From: Astropecten irregularis
Taxonomy: Eukaryota; Echinodermata; Asteroidea; Paxillosida; Astropectinidae
Length of the DNA: 64,000 nt
Assembly (NCBI GenBank): GCA_963971285.1
Contig: OZ020246.1
Span: forward strand, 20,629,217 to 20,693,216
Reading direction: 5' to 3'
In this document: positions 46,657-57,091 of the stretch, piece by piece
How the letters are laid out: the number at the start of each line of letters is the position of its first letter
Numbering within the stretch: position 1 is the stretch's first letter
Notes under the pieces: generated by a model
The model's database searches: none
The model's input: the letters and a program-made list of their open reading frames with translations, nothing else
What the model was told of the DNA's origin: nothing
Made by a program: the position numbers and the translations under genes

Positions 46657-46933
46657 GGGTCGATTACACCAAACTCATAGTAACTTACTATTAATGGGAG
46701 ACTTTGGAGAACCGGTCTTCAAGTAAACAGCGCACGCGCACGCAATTGTGAGCATGCGCGCGTTGTTTTGCGCATGCGCTGTTGTGCGTGCGCTTGCGCT
46801 GTTGACTTGAAGACCGATTCTCAAAAGTCTCCCATTGTAGGATGCATTGCATCCCTAGGTATTAAGATAGGATGTGTTAGCCTTCGTAACTCGAGTTATA
46901 ATCGATCATAGGGCTTCCTGAAATCGACCCTGG
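46657..46933. mobile_element. F-like MITE (F2) nested in the minisatellite
   Basis: The ends GGGGTCGATTACACC and GAAATCGACCCTGG are inverted. GTAACT and AGTTA blocks lie inside. A family C copy (46693-46836) occupies its middle. Confidence 0.5.
46693..46836. mobile_element. MITE family C, copy C4
   Basis: AATGGGAGACTTTGGAGAAC and GATTCTCAAAAGTCTCCCATT ends, with GCGCACGCGCA-rich core. It is more diverged than C2 and C3, with CTTCAAGTAAACAGC in the left arm. Confidence 0.8.
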
Positions 46934-48461
46934 ACTGCTCATCCTGTGCTCATTGACCAATCCTGGAATGGTCATCAGATATTAAGTGACCAGTCCAGGA
47001 CTGGTCATCGGATGTCCAGTGGCTGGTCCTGGACTGGTCATCAGATGTCCAGTGGCCAGTCCTGGAATGGTCATCAGATGTCCAGTGACCAGTCCTGGTC
47101 ATCAGACATCCAGTGGCCAGTCCTGAAATGGACACATCAGATGTCCAGTGGCCAGTCCTGGACTGGTCATCCCATGCCCAATGATGACTAAAACATGCAA
47201 TGGTCATCACATGCACAGCATGACATTCACAGACTCAGTAATAACTCAAATGTCTCATTATTTTGTTGAACTACATAACACCGCCCTTCTCCTATGTCTC
47301 TTGTGCAATCAGATACTACAAACATAGAACTACATTTACGTGGTCCGTGGGTCAACTTTAGTCTGGATTCAAATGAATGCCATGCACTGTAAACATAAGT
47401 TAGTCATTTTGACTAATATATCTTAGTCATTCTTTATGTCTCACCTGACCAATTAAAATTAGTCAGCTATATCCATGACTAACTTATATTAGTCAATTTG
47501 ACTAATCTACACTGGTCGCTTGACTAGTTTATACTAGTCTTTTGACTAAATCCAAAAGTGTCTCACCTGACTAAACAATTAGTCAAATGACTAATACGGT
47601 TAGTAATTTATATAAATGACTAAAACGGTTAGTCAAATGACTTGTGCGGTTAGTCATTTATACAAATAAAAAACACGCATATTACTAAATAAACGAGGTA
47701 TGAACACACAAATCTATTGTACATTTAGTTAAATTTACATGTAATTTATTCACGTTTCAATTTATCAATTGGTTCACACTCTGAACTAAGTCATGAAGTA
47801 TACATGCATGTTTATAGAATGCATCTGAAAAAAAAATTAAGTACATGTAAGACAGAATTTGACCAGACTGATGTTAGAAACAAACTGGTAATTAACTTTG
47901 TGCAATTGCCCAAATGTTGAACAACAGAAAAACAAAGTGGTATTTACAAAATATAATTCATAAAGCTTTGCTTGAAAGACATGTTTAACCCTGTTCCCTG
48001 CATGCTTATGTGCCTCTGGAGGTTTTTAATATTGCATTCAAAAACACTCAATAGAAATTTGCTATAATCTTAAAACCATGATTTATATGGAACAATTAAC
48101 AAAGCAAACAATTTCATAGCGGAAATAAAATTGGTAAATCTAATGGAAGGCATCATTTAAGTATCTCGGCAAAGGGATATACATTCGTTGGCAACTGGCT
48201 AGAAACTGTATAAATAAGAGTGGGTTATAATACTTAATAGACATGTGCTGACGACTTGGTAGTTTGTTTACCCATGTATTACCGAATGGAGCTTAATTTG
48301 AATCCCAAAGTCTCTCCCAATCACTAGTCACCACTATAAAAGAATAAGATTTCAGATTAAGTCTGAAAAGTTGTATCTCTGGTCAGAAGACAGTTTAAAA
48401 TGCAACAATAGAAAAAGCATACTTCACAATCACATACTCTTTACATTTTTTTTTTTAAATG

Positions 48462-48645
48462 GCAGTACAAATTTTATAAACTGCTACAAACTGCTCATCA
48501 GCCAAAATAATGACCCATAATTGATAACATGCTTGAAATTAGAAGGCCCTAACGTTTCGAACCTGGTATACAAAGGTTAAAAGTCCAAGTCTTTGATAAA
48601 GATCCTGCTAGGATCGAAACGTCAGGCCCTCCTAACTCCAAGCAA
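48462..48645. mobile_element. Family D element, copy D5
   Basis: Landmarks are AAACTGCTACAAACTGCTCA, ATGCTTGAAATTAGAAGGCC and AAAGATCCTGCTAGGATCG plus AAACGTCAGGCCCTCCTAAC. The family hairpin is partly open here. Confidence 0.7.
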
Positions 48646-48677
48646 AACAACATGGCAATTAGGAAAGGTCACTTATA

Positions 48678-49115
48678 CAGGGTGTCCCCCCAAAAACGCA
48701 ACACTTGTGTCGAGAAGTATTATATGAAACTTAAACTGTTTATCACTTCAAGATTCAGATATCTGATACAGCTATGCCTTGGCTATCACCATGTAGAATT
48801 TGAGCAAAATTGGACTTAAATTGAGTGAAAAAACTAAGACTGAATTACCCAGCCTCAAAACCCGATTTTCATCTTTATTTCATACACATTATGTGTGTAA
48901 TGCCCACTATGCGTGTTATCCTTGCAAATTTGTTTTTAAGGAGTACTATTTCAATTGGTCATATTTTCACCAATTTCAGCCCCAATATGCTTAAATTCTA
49001 AATGGTGATAACCAAGACATGGCTTTATTACATATCTGAATCTTGAAGTGATAAACCGTTTAATTTTAACATAATGGGTCCCGACGTTGTGTTGCGTTTT
49101 TTCTTGGACACCCTG
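48678..49115. mobile_element. Tc1/mariner-type foldback MITE
   Basis: CAGGGTGTCC and GGACACCCTG ends are flanked by TA on both sides. The arms extend about 170 bp with ACGCAACAC, GTTTATCACTTCAAGATTCA, and ATAGCCAAGGC-like blocks in both halves. The TA duplication and CAGGGTGTCC terminus are typical of Tc1/mariner relatives. There is no transposase. Confidence 0.8.
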
Positions 49116-50257
49116 TATACACATGTATGTGATTTTAAATATCGATTAAAGCTATCTAGAAGAGTTACTACGGACCGGTCTAGCTTTGATGAATCCTGTA
49201 TATTTAGAATGACCCTCTGGAAAAATGTGAGAATTTTCTTTAGGCCAACCGGATACGCAATAATAAAAACATGGGGACAAGTATACCGCAAAAGCCTGGG
49301 CGATGTTGGTGTCATCAATAATTGTAGAGAAGTCAGAACACTCAGCCAATTTGTCACTGTCTCCTTGGATATGAGGATGTCCATCTTCCTGTATCAGAAA
49401 ACATGCAAAGAAAAGGGTAAAGGGAAAATTAAAACATTTTAAAGAACCATAATGCCCCATAATGACCTATGGCTGAGCTGGAGCAGTGAATAGGCTGACC
49501 ACCTGTGACCTTGTGGTAAATTATTTGTTGACAGATAAGACTGTAGTGCTCAGTGTTGGGTCTACATTGTGTCCCTATGAGGTCATGCCCTACTCCATCA
49601 TGGTATAATGCTGAGACAGCACAACAATACACCCCCTTTAAGCAAATTTCCATGAGTCCTTAAAACCCTAGACTAAACAAATGTTGACAATATTTCAATG
49701 TAAAAGTATAATTTTCTTATGGCGCTTGTTGCGATTTTGCAAGCAGCCTGTCAGCCGCATCATGTAAATTTGTCCCAAACTACATGGTGCGGAGTGACCG
49801 TACCCATAATTTCCCAAAAAAGTAAAAGCCTTGCCCTCTTCCAGCAAAATTTAACCTTGGTAGTAATAATCAAGAGGACATCATAGCCCATTTTACTAAA
49901 GTTAATTTATAGTTAATAATAGCAGAACTTGAAACTAGTTAAGTCTGAAATCGCAATGGACTATGTCCACAAACAACATTGCAGTTTTCACATTGCCGGA
50001 ATACATCCATGCATAGGCTGGGGCCAGGGGCAGGGGTCTACACGACTAGGATTTACATGTCACGATAAACTTAGACCCACTAGTTTTGACATAAGGGTTG
50101 ACCCTTGCCACACATTGCCCACACTTTAAGCCTATAGTATATGCATGAAAATGATCATTTCATAGGGCTGGCCTAAAAATTACAATTTTGTTTTTTTGGT
50201 GTAGCAAAATAACAAAACATTTTTAAATTTAGCCACTCAAAATAACGATGTGTATTT

Positions 50258-50674
50258 AATGGGTGTCATCACTTTTGGCTCAACTCTCACACCATGCTTC
50301 TTCAGGTGAATAGAAAACGAAGTTTTAGAGTTATTTGCCGAAATTTCCTCGGGCCATGTACACTCACCGCGCACCGTCAGCAATTTTACAGGAGCACTTT
50401 CAAGATGGCGACCGACCTTATGCGACAGCTGTTCCATGCTAATGCAAGTACTGTGCGCACGTGTTGTCCGTACTGAGCAATGGACACCATTGGCACACAG
50501 TACTTGCGTTAGCATGAAACAGCCGCCACGGTTGGCCGCCATGCGGGAAAAACGCTCATGGTCAATGCATGCATATGGACCGAGGAAACTCAAGCGAATA
50601 TCTTTTAAACTTCGTTTTTGATTCACCTGAAAAAGTCTGTTGTGAGGGTTGAGACAACAGCGATGACACCCATT
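50258..50674. mobile_element. 417-bp foldback element
   Basis: AATGGGTGTCATC and GATGACACCCATT are the ends. The two halves are inverted copies for about 200 bp, including CTTCAGGTGAATAGAAAACG / CGTTTTTGATTCACCTGAAA and CATGCTAATGCAAGTACTGTG / CACAGTACTTGCGTTAGCATG. Both arms contain an ATGGCGAC- or ATGGCGGC-like word resembling a YY1 site. Frames on both strands are repeat artefacts. Confidence 0.8.
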
Positions 50675-52092
50675 GAATAAAGAATGTCGTGCACATCGTA
50701 AATGTGAGCGCCAAAATCTTCAAAGAAGTTTTCTGATTTTTCTAGGGCAACTAACGTTAGGCCTACAAAATAATATTAATTACGTTACAATGCGCACAAA
50801 TAGTGTAGGCAGAGGGTCAGCCAGTATGTCAAAACCCGTGCCGTAACTAGTGTCAGACTGTCAGTGGGCCTAGATCGTGCGATACTTGTCTGCTTGTCCT
50901 GTACAATGTAGGCTACATCGTGCATACTTTTGAGGTATATCCGTTAAGCCTAAAATAAATCTGGCCAAGGGCACAACGAAATAATGACCCTAAAATCTTC
51001 CTACCAATCCTCACGAACTATAAACTTGAGAGATTATTTTAATATTGGGCGCTTACCTGCATACAGATGCAATCTGAAAAGAATCAATGGAGATACAAGC
51101 CTTGGGCCGTTCGCTGGAAGTGAAAGATGTTTTCGTTTTCAAAATGTCCAATCCGGTGTACGTACGTCTGACCGTAGCTAGCTCGAGGCGGTTAAAACAA
51201 TATGGCAAAGTATTAAATAATGCCCGCGTAATTTCATTGCAATTCCAATGGCTGGCACCCGTCAGTGTCTCGCGTGTTTGTGCGACATTAATGGCCGTGG
51301 AACGGTCACCAGTGTACTGAGTTTGACCAATAGGGACAAGGATATCAAATTTCCAAATTTCTGGCACTGTCTGCAAGCTAGTCAGAGGACCAATTTGTTT
51401 AGTCAACCCCTAGTTGCCGTTCCCCATAGTTTGTTCATTTATTCACACCTTTTCAAGGCAATTTGATTGAACATGTATTGTATATTAGCCAAATGACAAA
51501 TTTAGGCTAATTTCATTTTTTTTTTCATCTGGCGAGAGTGAAATATGTTATGAAAACCAGCAATTTCGTTTACGTATAAGAACAATAGCTTACAATTACC
51601 AAATATAAGAAATGTCCAACATTATTACATACCAAATATTAGATTTGTAGACATTAATTGAGGTTTTGCTGATTTTCAGTGACTAATCAAAATTATTCAG
51701 CTTGACTGACAATGACCAATCTATGTTAGTCATTTGTATCTTAAGGTTAGTCATGTGTTGAATAAATTAGTCATTTTTACTGGACTAATTCAAATTAGTC
51801 ATTTTGACTAATATAGGACGAGTGATGACTAACTTATGTTGACAGTGTGCCCTATTTTAACTACGGTAGTCAATGAGATAATCTTGGCTTCAATATCACA
51901 AATTTTATGCATATTTGTCAGTTCTGCTATCATCAATGAACTGTATCAGTACTCTTTCACAGGTTGCAGCATTGCTAATGCTGCATGTATCTTAAATGAT
52001 CCTTGGGATACAGCTGTATGAGAGTGGTTTCATGGTTTCTGACTGCCAAACGAACAAAGATAATTGACTATTAGGGACACCACCAACATAGA

Positions 52093-52232
52093 GCCGGATA
52101 GCTCAGTTGGTAAGAGCGCCGATACGGTATTCCGGAGGTCTCTGGTTCGAATCCCACTCCAGTCAATTTTTCTTTGTTCACATTTCAATGACTTAAATTA
52201 ATCCAGTCAGTTTCCCTTGTGGTTATATGAAG
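52093..52232 (+). mobile_element. tRNA-derived SINE with intact pol III boxes
   Basis: GCCGGATAGCTCAGTTGG includes an A-box (52099-52110), and GGTTCGAATCC at 52144-52154 is a perfect B-box. The 5' 70 nt look like a tRNA, but the acceptor strands (GCCGGAT and TCCAGTC) do not pair. The tail CCAGTCAATTTTTC-CAATGACTTAAATTAATCCA-GTCAGTTTCCCTTGTGG is shared with 31479-31592. The same tail recurs at 52851-52890. It is therefore a SINE and not a functional tRNA gene. Confidence 0.75.
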
Positions 52233-52482
52233 ATTACAAATGTATGATGTGAATTTGTGTTTCAGTGGGACTAATTATCATGATGACTGGGAACGTATAG
52301 TAGATCAGTACCCGGTATTATATTCTATTCTGGACTTGTTTGACTGTTTTTGAATATTGCATGCACATGAACGGATGGAGCTTGTTTGAAATTCAAATTT
52401 ATGATTGATTAGTATAATTGAATAGCATCTAGGTATAAAAAAAAACAAGGTTGGTGTGCAAATGACTACATTACAGCTTGCA

Positions 52483-52846
52483 TTAAAGGTAGTATCATAC
52501 ATTGGTTTTTGTCAAAGAAATACAGATTCATGGGCAACAATATCAAGGACGATACAGTAATAGACATCTGTGAAAATTTCAGTCCCATCCGGTGCCCATC
52601 TTTTGAGAAAACAGTGAAAAACAGCCACAATATTTCTGAAGCGTTTCTCTTTTATTTTTGATCTTTTAAAAGATGAAAAAGATTTTCGGTCGTTGTTTTA
52701 CTAATTTCTTGATAAATACACCATTTCAGGCGGACACATTTTAACGGTATGTTTCTACCACCACTATCTTCATACCCTGTAAGTAATGCGTAAATCAGTG
52801 AAAATTTATGTTTTGGTTTCTTACCAAAGTATGATACTACCTTTAA
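52483..52846. mobile_element. Family E MITE, copy E5
   Basis: TTAAAGGTAGTATCATACAT and AAAGTATGATACTACCTTTAA form the ends. It has the orientation of E1, with CAGTCCCATCCGGTGCCCAT and TTTCTACCACCACTATC inside. Confidence 0.88.
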
Positions 52847-52959
52847 TATTAACCCAGTCAGTTACCATTGTGCTCATTTGATGATTGAATTGGAGTTTGT
52901 GCCACAAAGACTGAGATCTGCAGTGGTCTGAACTACATTTCTTTTAAGAAAAGAGATCA

Positions 52960-53320
52960 TTGGTGGGGATTAGAACCCGGGACAGGTACAAGTACAGACA
53001 GACACAGGGAGGGGAGGGAGGCAAGTAGGGGAGGGGTTGTTGACACACAGAACCGACGGCAGCGCACCGCCACAGTATTCATCGACGCACTACGGATGAT
53101 TACACGCGAGTGATGCGACCTTGTAAATTTGATCCAACCGTCTGGCTGGAAATCTCCGGATGGCTGAATGGGGTGAGGACGAGACATAACGGTATAATAG
53201 TCTGGGAAGCGACTGTGGGGACCGTACCGCCCGTAACGCAATGACGGAGGGCACGGTTTGCCGACTATTACGACCGACTCCTGCATGCAATTATAAAATA
53301 CCCCGACGCTATGCACGACC
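52960..53320. other. GC-richer unique island, unknown
   Basis: This patch contrasts with the AT-rich surroundings and has CG dinucleotides throughout. The longest frame (minus strand, 53322-52957, 121 codons) lacks any recognisable domain. It could be a CpG-type promoter, an exon of an unknown gene or conserved non-coding DNA; nothing visible decides. Confidence 0.3.
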
Positions 53321-53589
53321 ATGATTAACCTTCGATATTACCTCGGTGACTCTAAACCGAGGGGAATGAATGGTGAATGGTCACCATTTGACTCTATGTT
53401 GGAATGGAACAGACACTGTCCATTCCAGAGAGGGCAGCAGTTCTCCGGCCGTATCAAAATGGTCAAAACTCAAAAAGAAGGGTCTTTTTGTTGGGGCCTC
53501 ACATTTATGACATCCGTTATGAAGCAACACAAAGGAATCACTGATGTTTAATTTTTAATACAAAGATTCTCCTCCAACAAAATTAAGTA

Positions 53590-53940
53590 TTAAAGGTAAT
53601 ATCATACTGAAATACAGATTCATGGGCAAAAAATATCAAGACAGATACAGTAACAGTCATCTGTGAAAATTTCAGTTCCATACGGTGCCCATTTTTTTTA
53701 GAAAACAGTGAAAAACAGCCACAGTATTTCTTAAGTCTTTTCTCTTTTAATTTTGATCTTTTAAAAGATCAAAAAGATTTTCGGTCGTTGTTTTACTAAT
53801 TTCTGGATAAATACACAATTTCAGGCGGAAACATTTTAACAGTATGTTTCTACCACCACCATCTTCATACCCTGTAAGTCATATGAAAATCTGTGATGAT
53901 TTCTGTTTTGTTTCTTACCAAAGTATGATACTACCTTTAA
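53590..53940. mobile_element. Family E MITE, copy E6
   Basis: TTAAAGGTAATATCATACTG (about 20 bp are missing just after it) and AGTATGATACTACCTTTAA form the ends. The core palindrome GATCTTTTAAAAGATC is intact. It has the same orientation as E5, 744 bp away. Confidence 0.85.
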
Positions 53941-54457
53941 GTGGTAACTAACGTTTTTTGACCAAAAGACACATCCACTCCAAACAAGAACACATTTAAA
54001 GTTAAAATCAAAAAACCAAAATGTGTTTTCATCCTTATATTTTCATCCTTTTCCGTTTTCCAAGCGTCGGTTTCAGTTTGTACCCTTTGATGAAGAAGCC
54101 ATAGCAACTGAGTTCAATTTTTTTCTGAATTTTCTCTCAATTTTCCACGGTTGCCACATCTGAGCCATCAATATTGGTAATTCATTTTATTTAGTATCTG
54201 GAGCGTTCAGGGTCATATCATTGTAATTGTTCCCTCTATGTGTATTTTTTTTTCTAGGTGTAAGTGTTCCTCGACGTGACACGTCAACATTCATTATTAT
54301 TAGCTATTGGCATGAGCGAACATTTTACCTTTTTCATTTTTAGGGGCCGCGCAACCAATATTACAGTTATTGTTTCACTTGATTCCAAATAATGCACTCA
54401 ACAAACCAACCATGAAAATTCTTCTTTTTTTTTTGGCAGTGAGCTGTGGCTTGAATG

Positions 54458-54471
54458 GTTGCCATGGTAAA
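54458..54471. promoter_or_regulatory. RFX X-box-like palindrome
   Basis: GTTGCCATGGTAAA is one base from the classical X-box GTTGCCATGGTAAC. No neighbouring gene is visible, so its target is unknown. Confidence 0.35.
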
Positions 54472-54677
54472 TAATGACTATTAATATTCCTCTTGCAGCG
54501 CTTTGTAGTAAAGCAAATAATTTGAATGCGGCGATGAAATTGTTTGAGCTGCGGTACTCGGAATAAGGAGCAACTTATCTCATACTAGGCAGCATTTGAG
54601 AGCCGGCCTCAAGGTTAATTACTCACCGATGAGATGACCATGGTATTAATACTGTATCAAATCTAAGACATGTGGTG

Positions 54678-54714
54678 TTGAGGAGGGGTGGGGGAGGGGA
54701 GGGGGAGGGGGGGA
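54678..54714 (+). other. G-quadruplex-prone tract
   Basis: At least five runs of four or more G separated by single bases (GGGG-T-GGGGG-A-GGGG pattern) meet the standard four-tract rule for G4 formation on the plus strand. Confidence 0.6.
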
Positions 54715-56640
54715 GTAATGATATAAAGAGTACATCGCACAGCCAGATAATGCTTTCAAACACCCCTTTAATAATCAATATTTCTGTCTGCCTGCCGATG
54801 GCCGAACCAATGAACGAAGGAATCAACGAACAGTTTGCTTAGGCGCAAACCATTGCCTATACCAGACAGACAGACAGCCTTGATGGAATTTTAGCAGATT
54901 AATCAGCCCCAGGTCTGGACAGCAGATGGACGGCCGGTGCGGGCCAGCCGGCTGCTCGGCCGGTCCCTATCCATGGCCAGGTGTGCCCTGGAGGGTGAAA
55001 ATTCTAGACCATATTGATTGGGAATTCATTTTGATGATTATTGCTTGGTTATTAGCCGGACATTATTAGTGGCTGGGAATAAGCAGTTGTTTTTTTTAGC
55101 TGATAGAGTCAGGGCTGTCTAGGGTTGTATGGAAGCAACCCCTGCATGTCATGAAACTTTGGGATAATACTAATAGTATTTAGAAGAGCAATACACCGAT
55201 CCAGTAGGCCTTGCCCACCATAGTAATTCGGCCAAGAATGCATCGTGTCACGACTGGCCAAATGCACTGCACGCCCTCAACCACTTCTCTTCATTGGAGT
55301 TTGGTTTTGGAAAAGGCAAAAAATGTACATTTTACTCTCTTGCCAGGATATCAAGAGTTAGAATTACAATGAAAATATAAACAAAGCTTGACCATGGTTT
55401 GTAATTTATACATGTAATTGCCTTGTGCATACAAAACAAAAGTGAACTCAACAAAGTGTTTCGTAAAGTCAAAGAATGCACCATTTAAAACGGCAGACAA
55501 AATGGCGGCAATTTGTCAGATCTTAAATCGCATGTTTAATTGGTCAATGGCTGTGGCCTACTGAATCAGTGTACTGATTCAAGAGGACTAGTTTTGTGTT
55601 CAATGAAGGTTTTTTGAGACTGCATGAAGATAGGCATTCAAATATTCCATATGGGCAATTTGACTCAGATTAAAAAGTAACTTGACCCTGAAACTGAACA
55701 GAGTTGGGTTCTAATCCAAGCAGAGGGTCAAATACTTTTATCCCCAACCCTCTGCTTTTGCCATACAAGACAAGAGGCGCCTTACCACACATTACCACAG
55801 TCTCAACTGGGAAACTGAATCATAAACCACCATTACCACACAAACCACACTTATTATTCTTACACCTCCTTCCGCCACCACCCTAGTGATGAAAAATTCC
55901 TAATTATGTGATTTCAAAAGGGGCAAATTCACAATAGTGCGCCACCATGAGTTTGCAACGCGTTAGCCAATCACAATGCCTGGAATTAATTTTGAATACG
56001 TAATCAAAAAAACATACCTTGCAGATTGATCAAGCATATCGCAAATATTTGTCTTCAAAAATGTGGATTTTGAAAAAGAAAATGAGCTTTTAAATCGACA
56101 TAGAATGGAACAAAGACGTGGATCCTGAAGGGTAAGGCAAGACGAATTACCTTCAAGCCATACAGTCGGGGCCAAGGCCCTAAAGTCCAGCCCAAACATA
56201 GCCTCAAGGTCAGGGGAAACTTTAATTACATCAATGCTTTTAATTACGCAAGACATGTATTTTTAATTTAAATTATTATGGTGATATAGTCTAATGTAAA
56301 TCGAGGCTTTAAGGGGTTTCTGCAATCATGCGAATACAATTGCAGAGTCAAAATCCCAGGAGATATGCATGAAATTGCTTGTGAGTAGAAAAGTGAATGT
56401 ACTAAATTGTTTTGCTTGCTGTTTCATTTCCTAATGGAGGATGTACATTAGCTGGTATCCCAGTGCATTTTCACTGGCGGCCAGTGTTTGTACTTGGCAA
56501 GCACCGTACAAATTGGGATCTGGAGGTAGGTAGGTAGGGCTCCTTGACCCCAACAATGCACTGCTTGCTCTGAAAAGGAGGAGTATTTCAGGGATGGTTC
56601 TTACCCTCTTGCCCATTCCAAGACTTCAAGAAAATTAAAG

Positions 56641-56975
56641 GACTGTTCACATTACGGCACCTTTTATATGTGTCAGAATTTATACTTGGGTCCACCTCGT
56701 TTAAACTCTTTGTAGTTTCAAACATGGGTCAATCATGCACTGCATTCACACTACACAACACAAGATGTGATTCAAGACATTCAAAGTACCGATCTCAAGA
56801 AACGTCCACATTTTCAATATGGGTCAAACCACCTCACAAGCAGGGCTAGTTTCAACACGAGTCGAGCACTTTTTGCCAGTCGACGCCATGTTGGAATCTG
56901 GCAGAATGAATGGGTCAGTCACTTTTACATTACTCTGACCAGTGTACATCAACCTGGACGTGAAAGGCCCTCATG
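56641..56975. mobile_element. Possible decayed relative of the 3337-4660 element
   Basis: GACTGTTCACATTACGGCAC at the left and ACGTGAAAGGCCCT at the right loosely match the TTTTCACACTA / TAGTGTGAAAAGGCC ends. TTTCAACACGAGTCGAGCAC and GGGTCAAACCAC recall its internal motifs. Confidence 0.35.
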
Positions 56976-57091
56976 TCAAAGTTAAGAAAATTCTCTCGTT
57001 TTCGACATAACGGCAACAACCAGTCAATTGCCACAAAGGAAAAATGTGACTCAGCAATAGGCACAAATTTTCGGTTTGTTTGAAAGGGTTA

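Larger units (their letters stand above)
46546..47213. repeat. Palindromic minisatellite, CCAGTCCTGGACTGGTCAT units
   Basis: Units of about 30-34 bp (GACCAGTCCAGGACTGGTCA plus TCAGATGTCCAGTG) are repeated in two blocks, 46546-46650 and 46934-47213. The CCAGTCC-N-GGACTGG heart of each unit is self-complementary. The two blocks are separated by another element (46657-46933). Open frames on both strands across it are products of the repeat and are not genes. Confidence 0.85.
47385..51847. mobile_element. 4.46-kb EnSpm/CACTA-like element with palindromic subterminal arrays
   Basis: The ends are 23-bp inverted repeats with one mismatch: CACTGTAAACATAAGTTAG plus TCAT at 47385, and CACTGTCAACATAAGTTAG plus TCAT read inward from 51847. 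TG borders both sides. Each end carries an array of TTAGTCA/TGACTAA units (about 47397-47665 and 51680-51842), often as TTAGTCATTTTGACTAA. CACTG termini, a 2-bp flank and subterminal repeat arrays are the EnSpm/CACTA pattern. No transposase frame is visible. It hosts elements at 48462-48645, 48678-49115 and 50258-50674. Confidence 0.7.
53941..56640. other. Gene-free stretch, candidate regulatory DNA
   Basis: No exon was recognised. Notable points are an RFX-like palindrome at 54458-54471, a G-run tract at 54678-54714, and a unique AT-rich, TAAT-containing stretch at 54540-55080 (ATTAATCAGCCCC, GATTATTGCTTGGTTATTAG). Confidence 0.35.

Noticed and set aside
46546-47213. CRISPR-like array
   Set aside because: Units are contiguous and degenerate with no unique spacers, and the DNA is clearly animal.
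46946-47216. Open frames rich in WTGHQMSSGQS-type repeats on both strands
   Set aside because: They are translations of the palindromic minisatellite; unit length near a multiple of three gives open frames by chance.
49028-49460. Frames of 102-122 codons on both strands near 49.1-49.4 kb
   Set aside because: They start in or next to the mariner-type MITE arms and have no family resemblance.
52093-52165. Functional tRNA gene
   Set aside because: A and B boxes are good but the acceptor strands do not pair and the anticodon stem is poor; a shared SINE tail follows.
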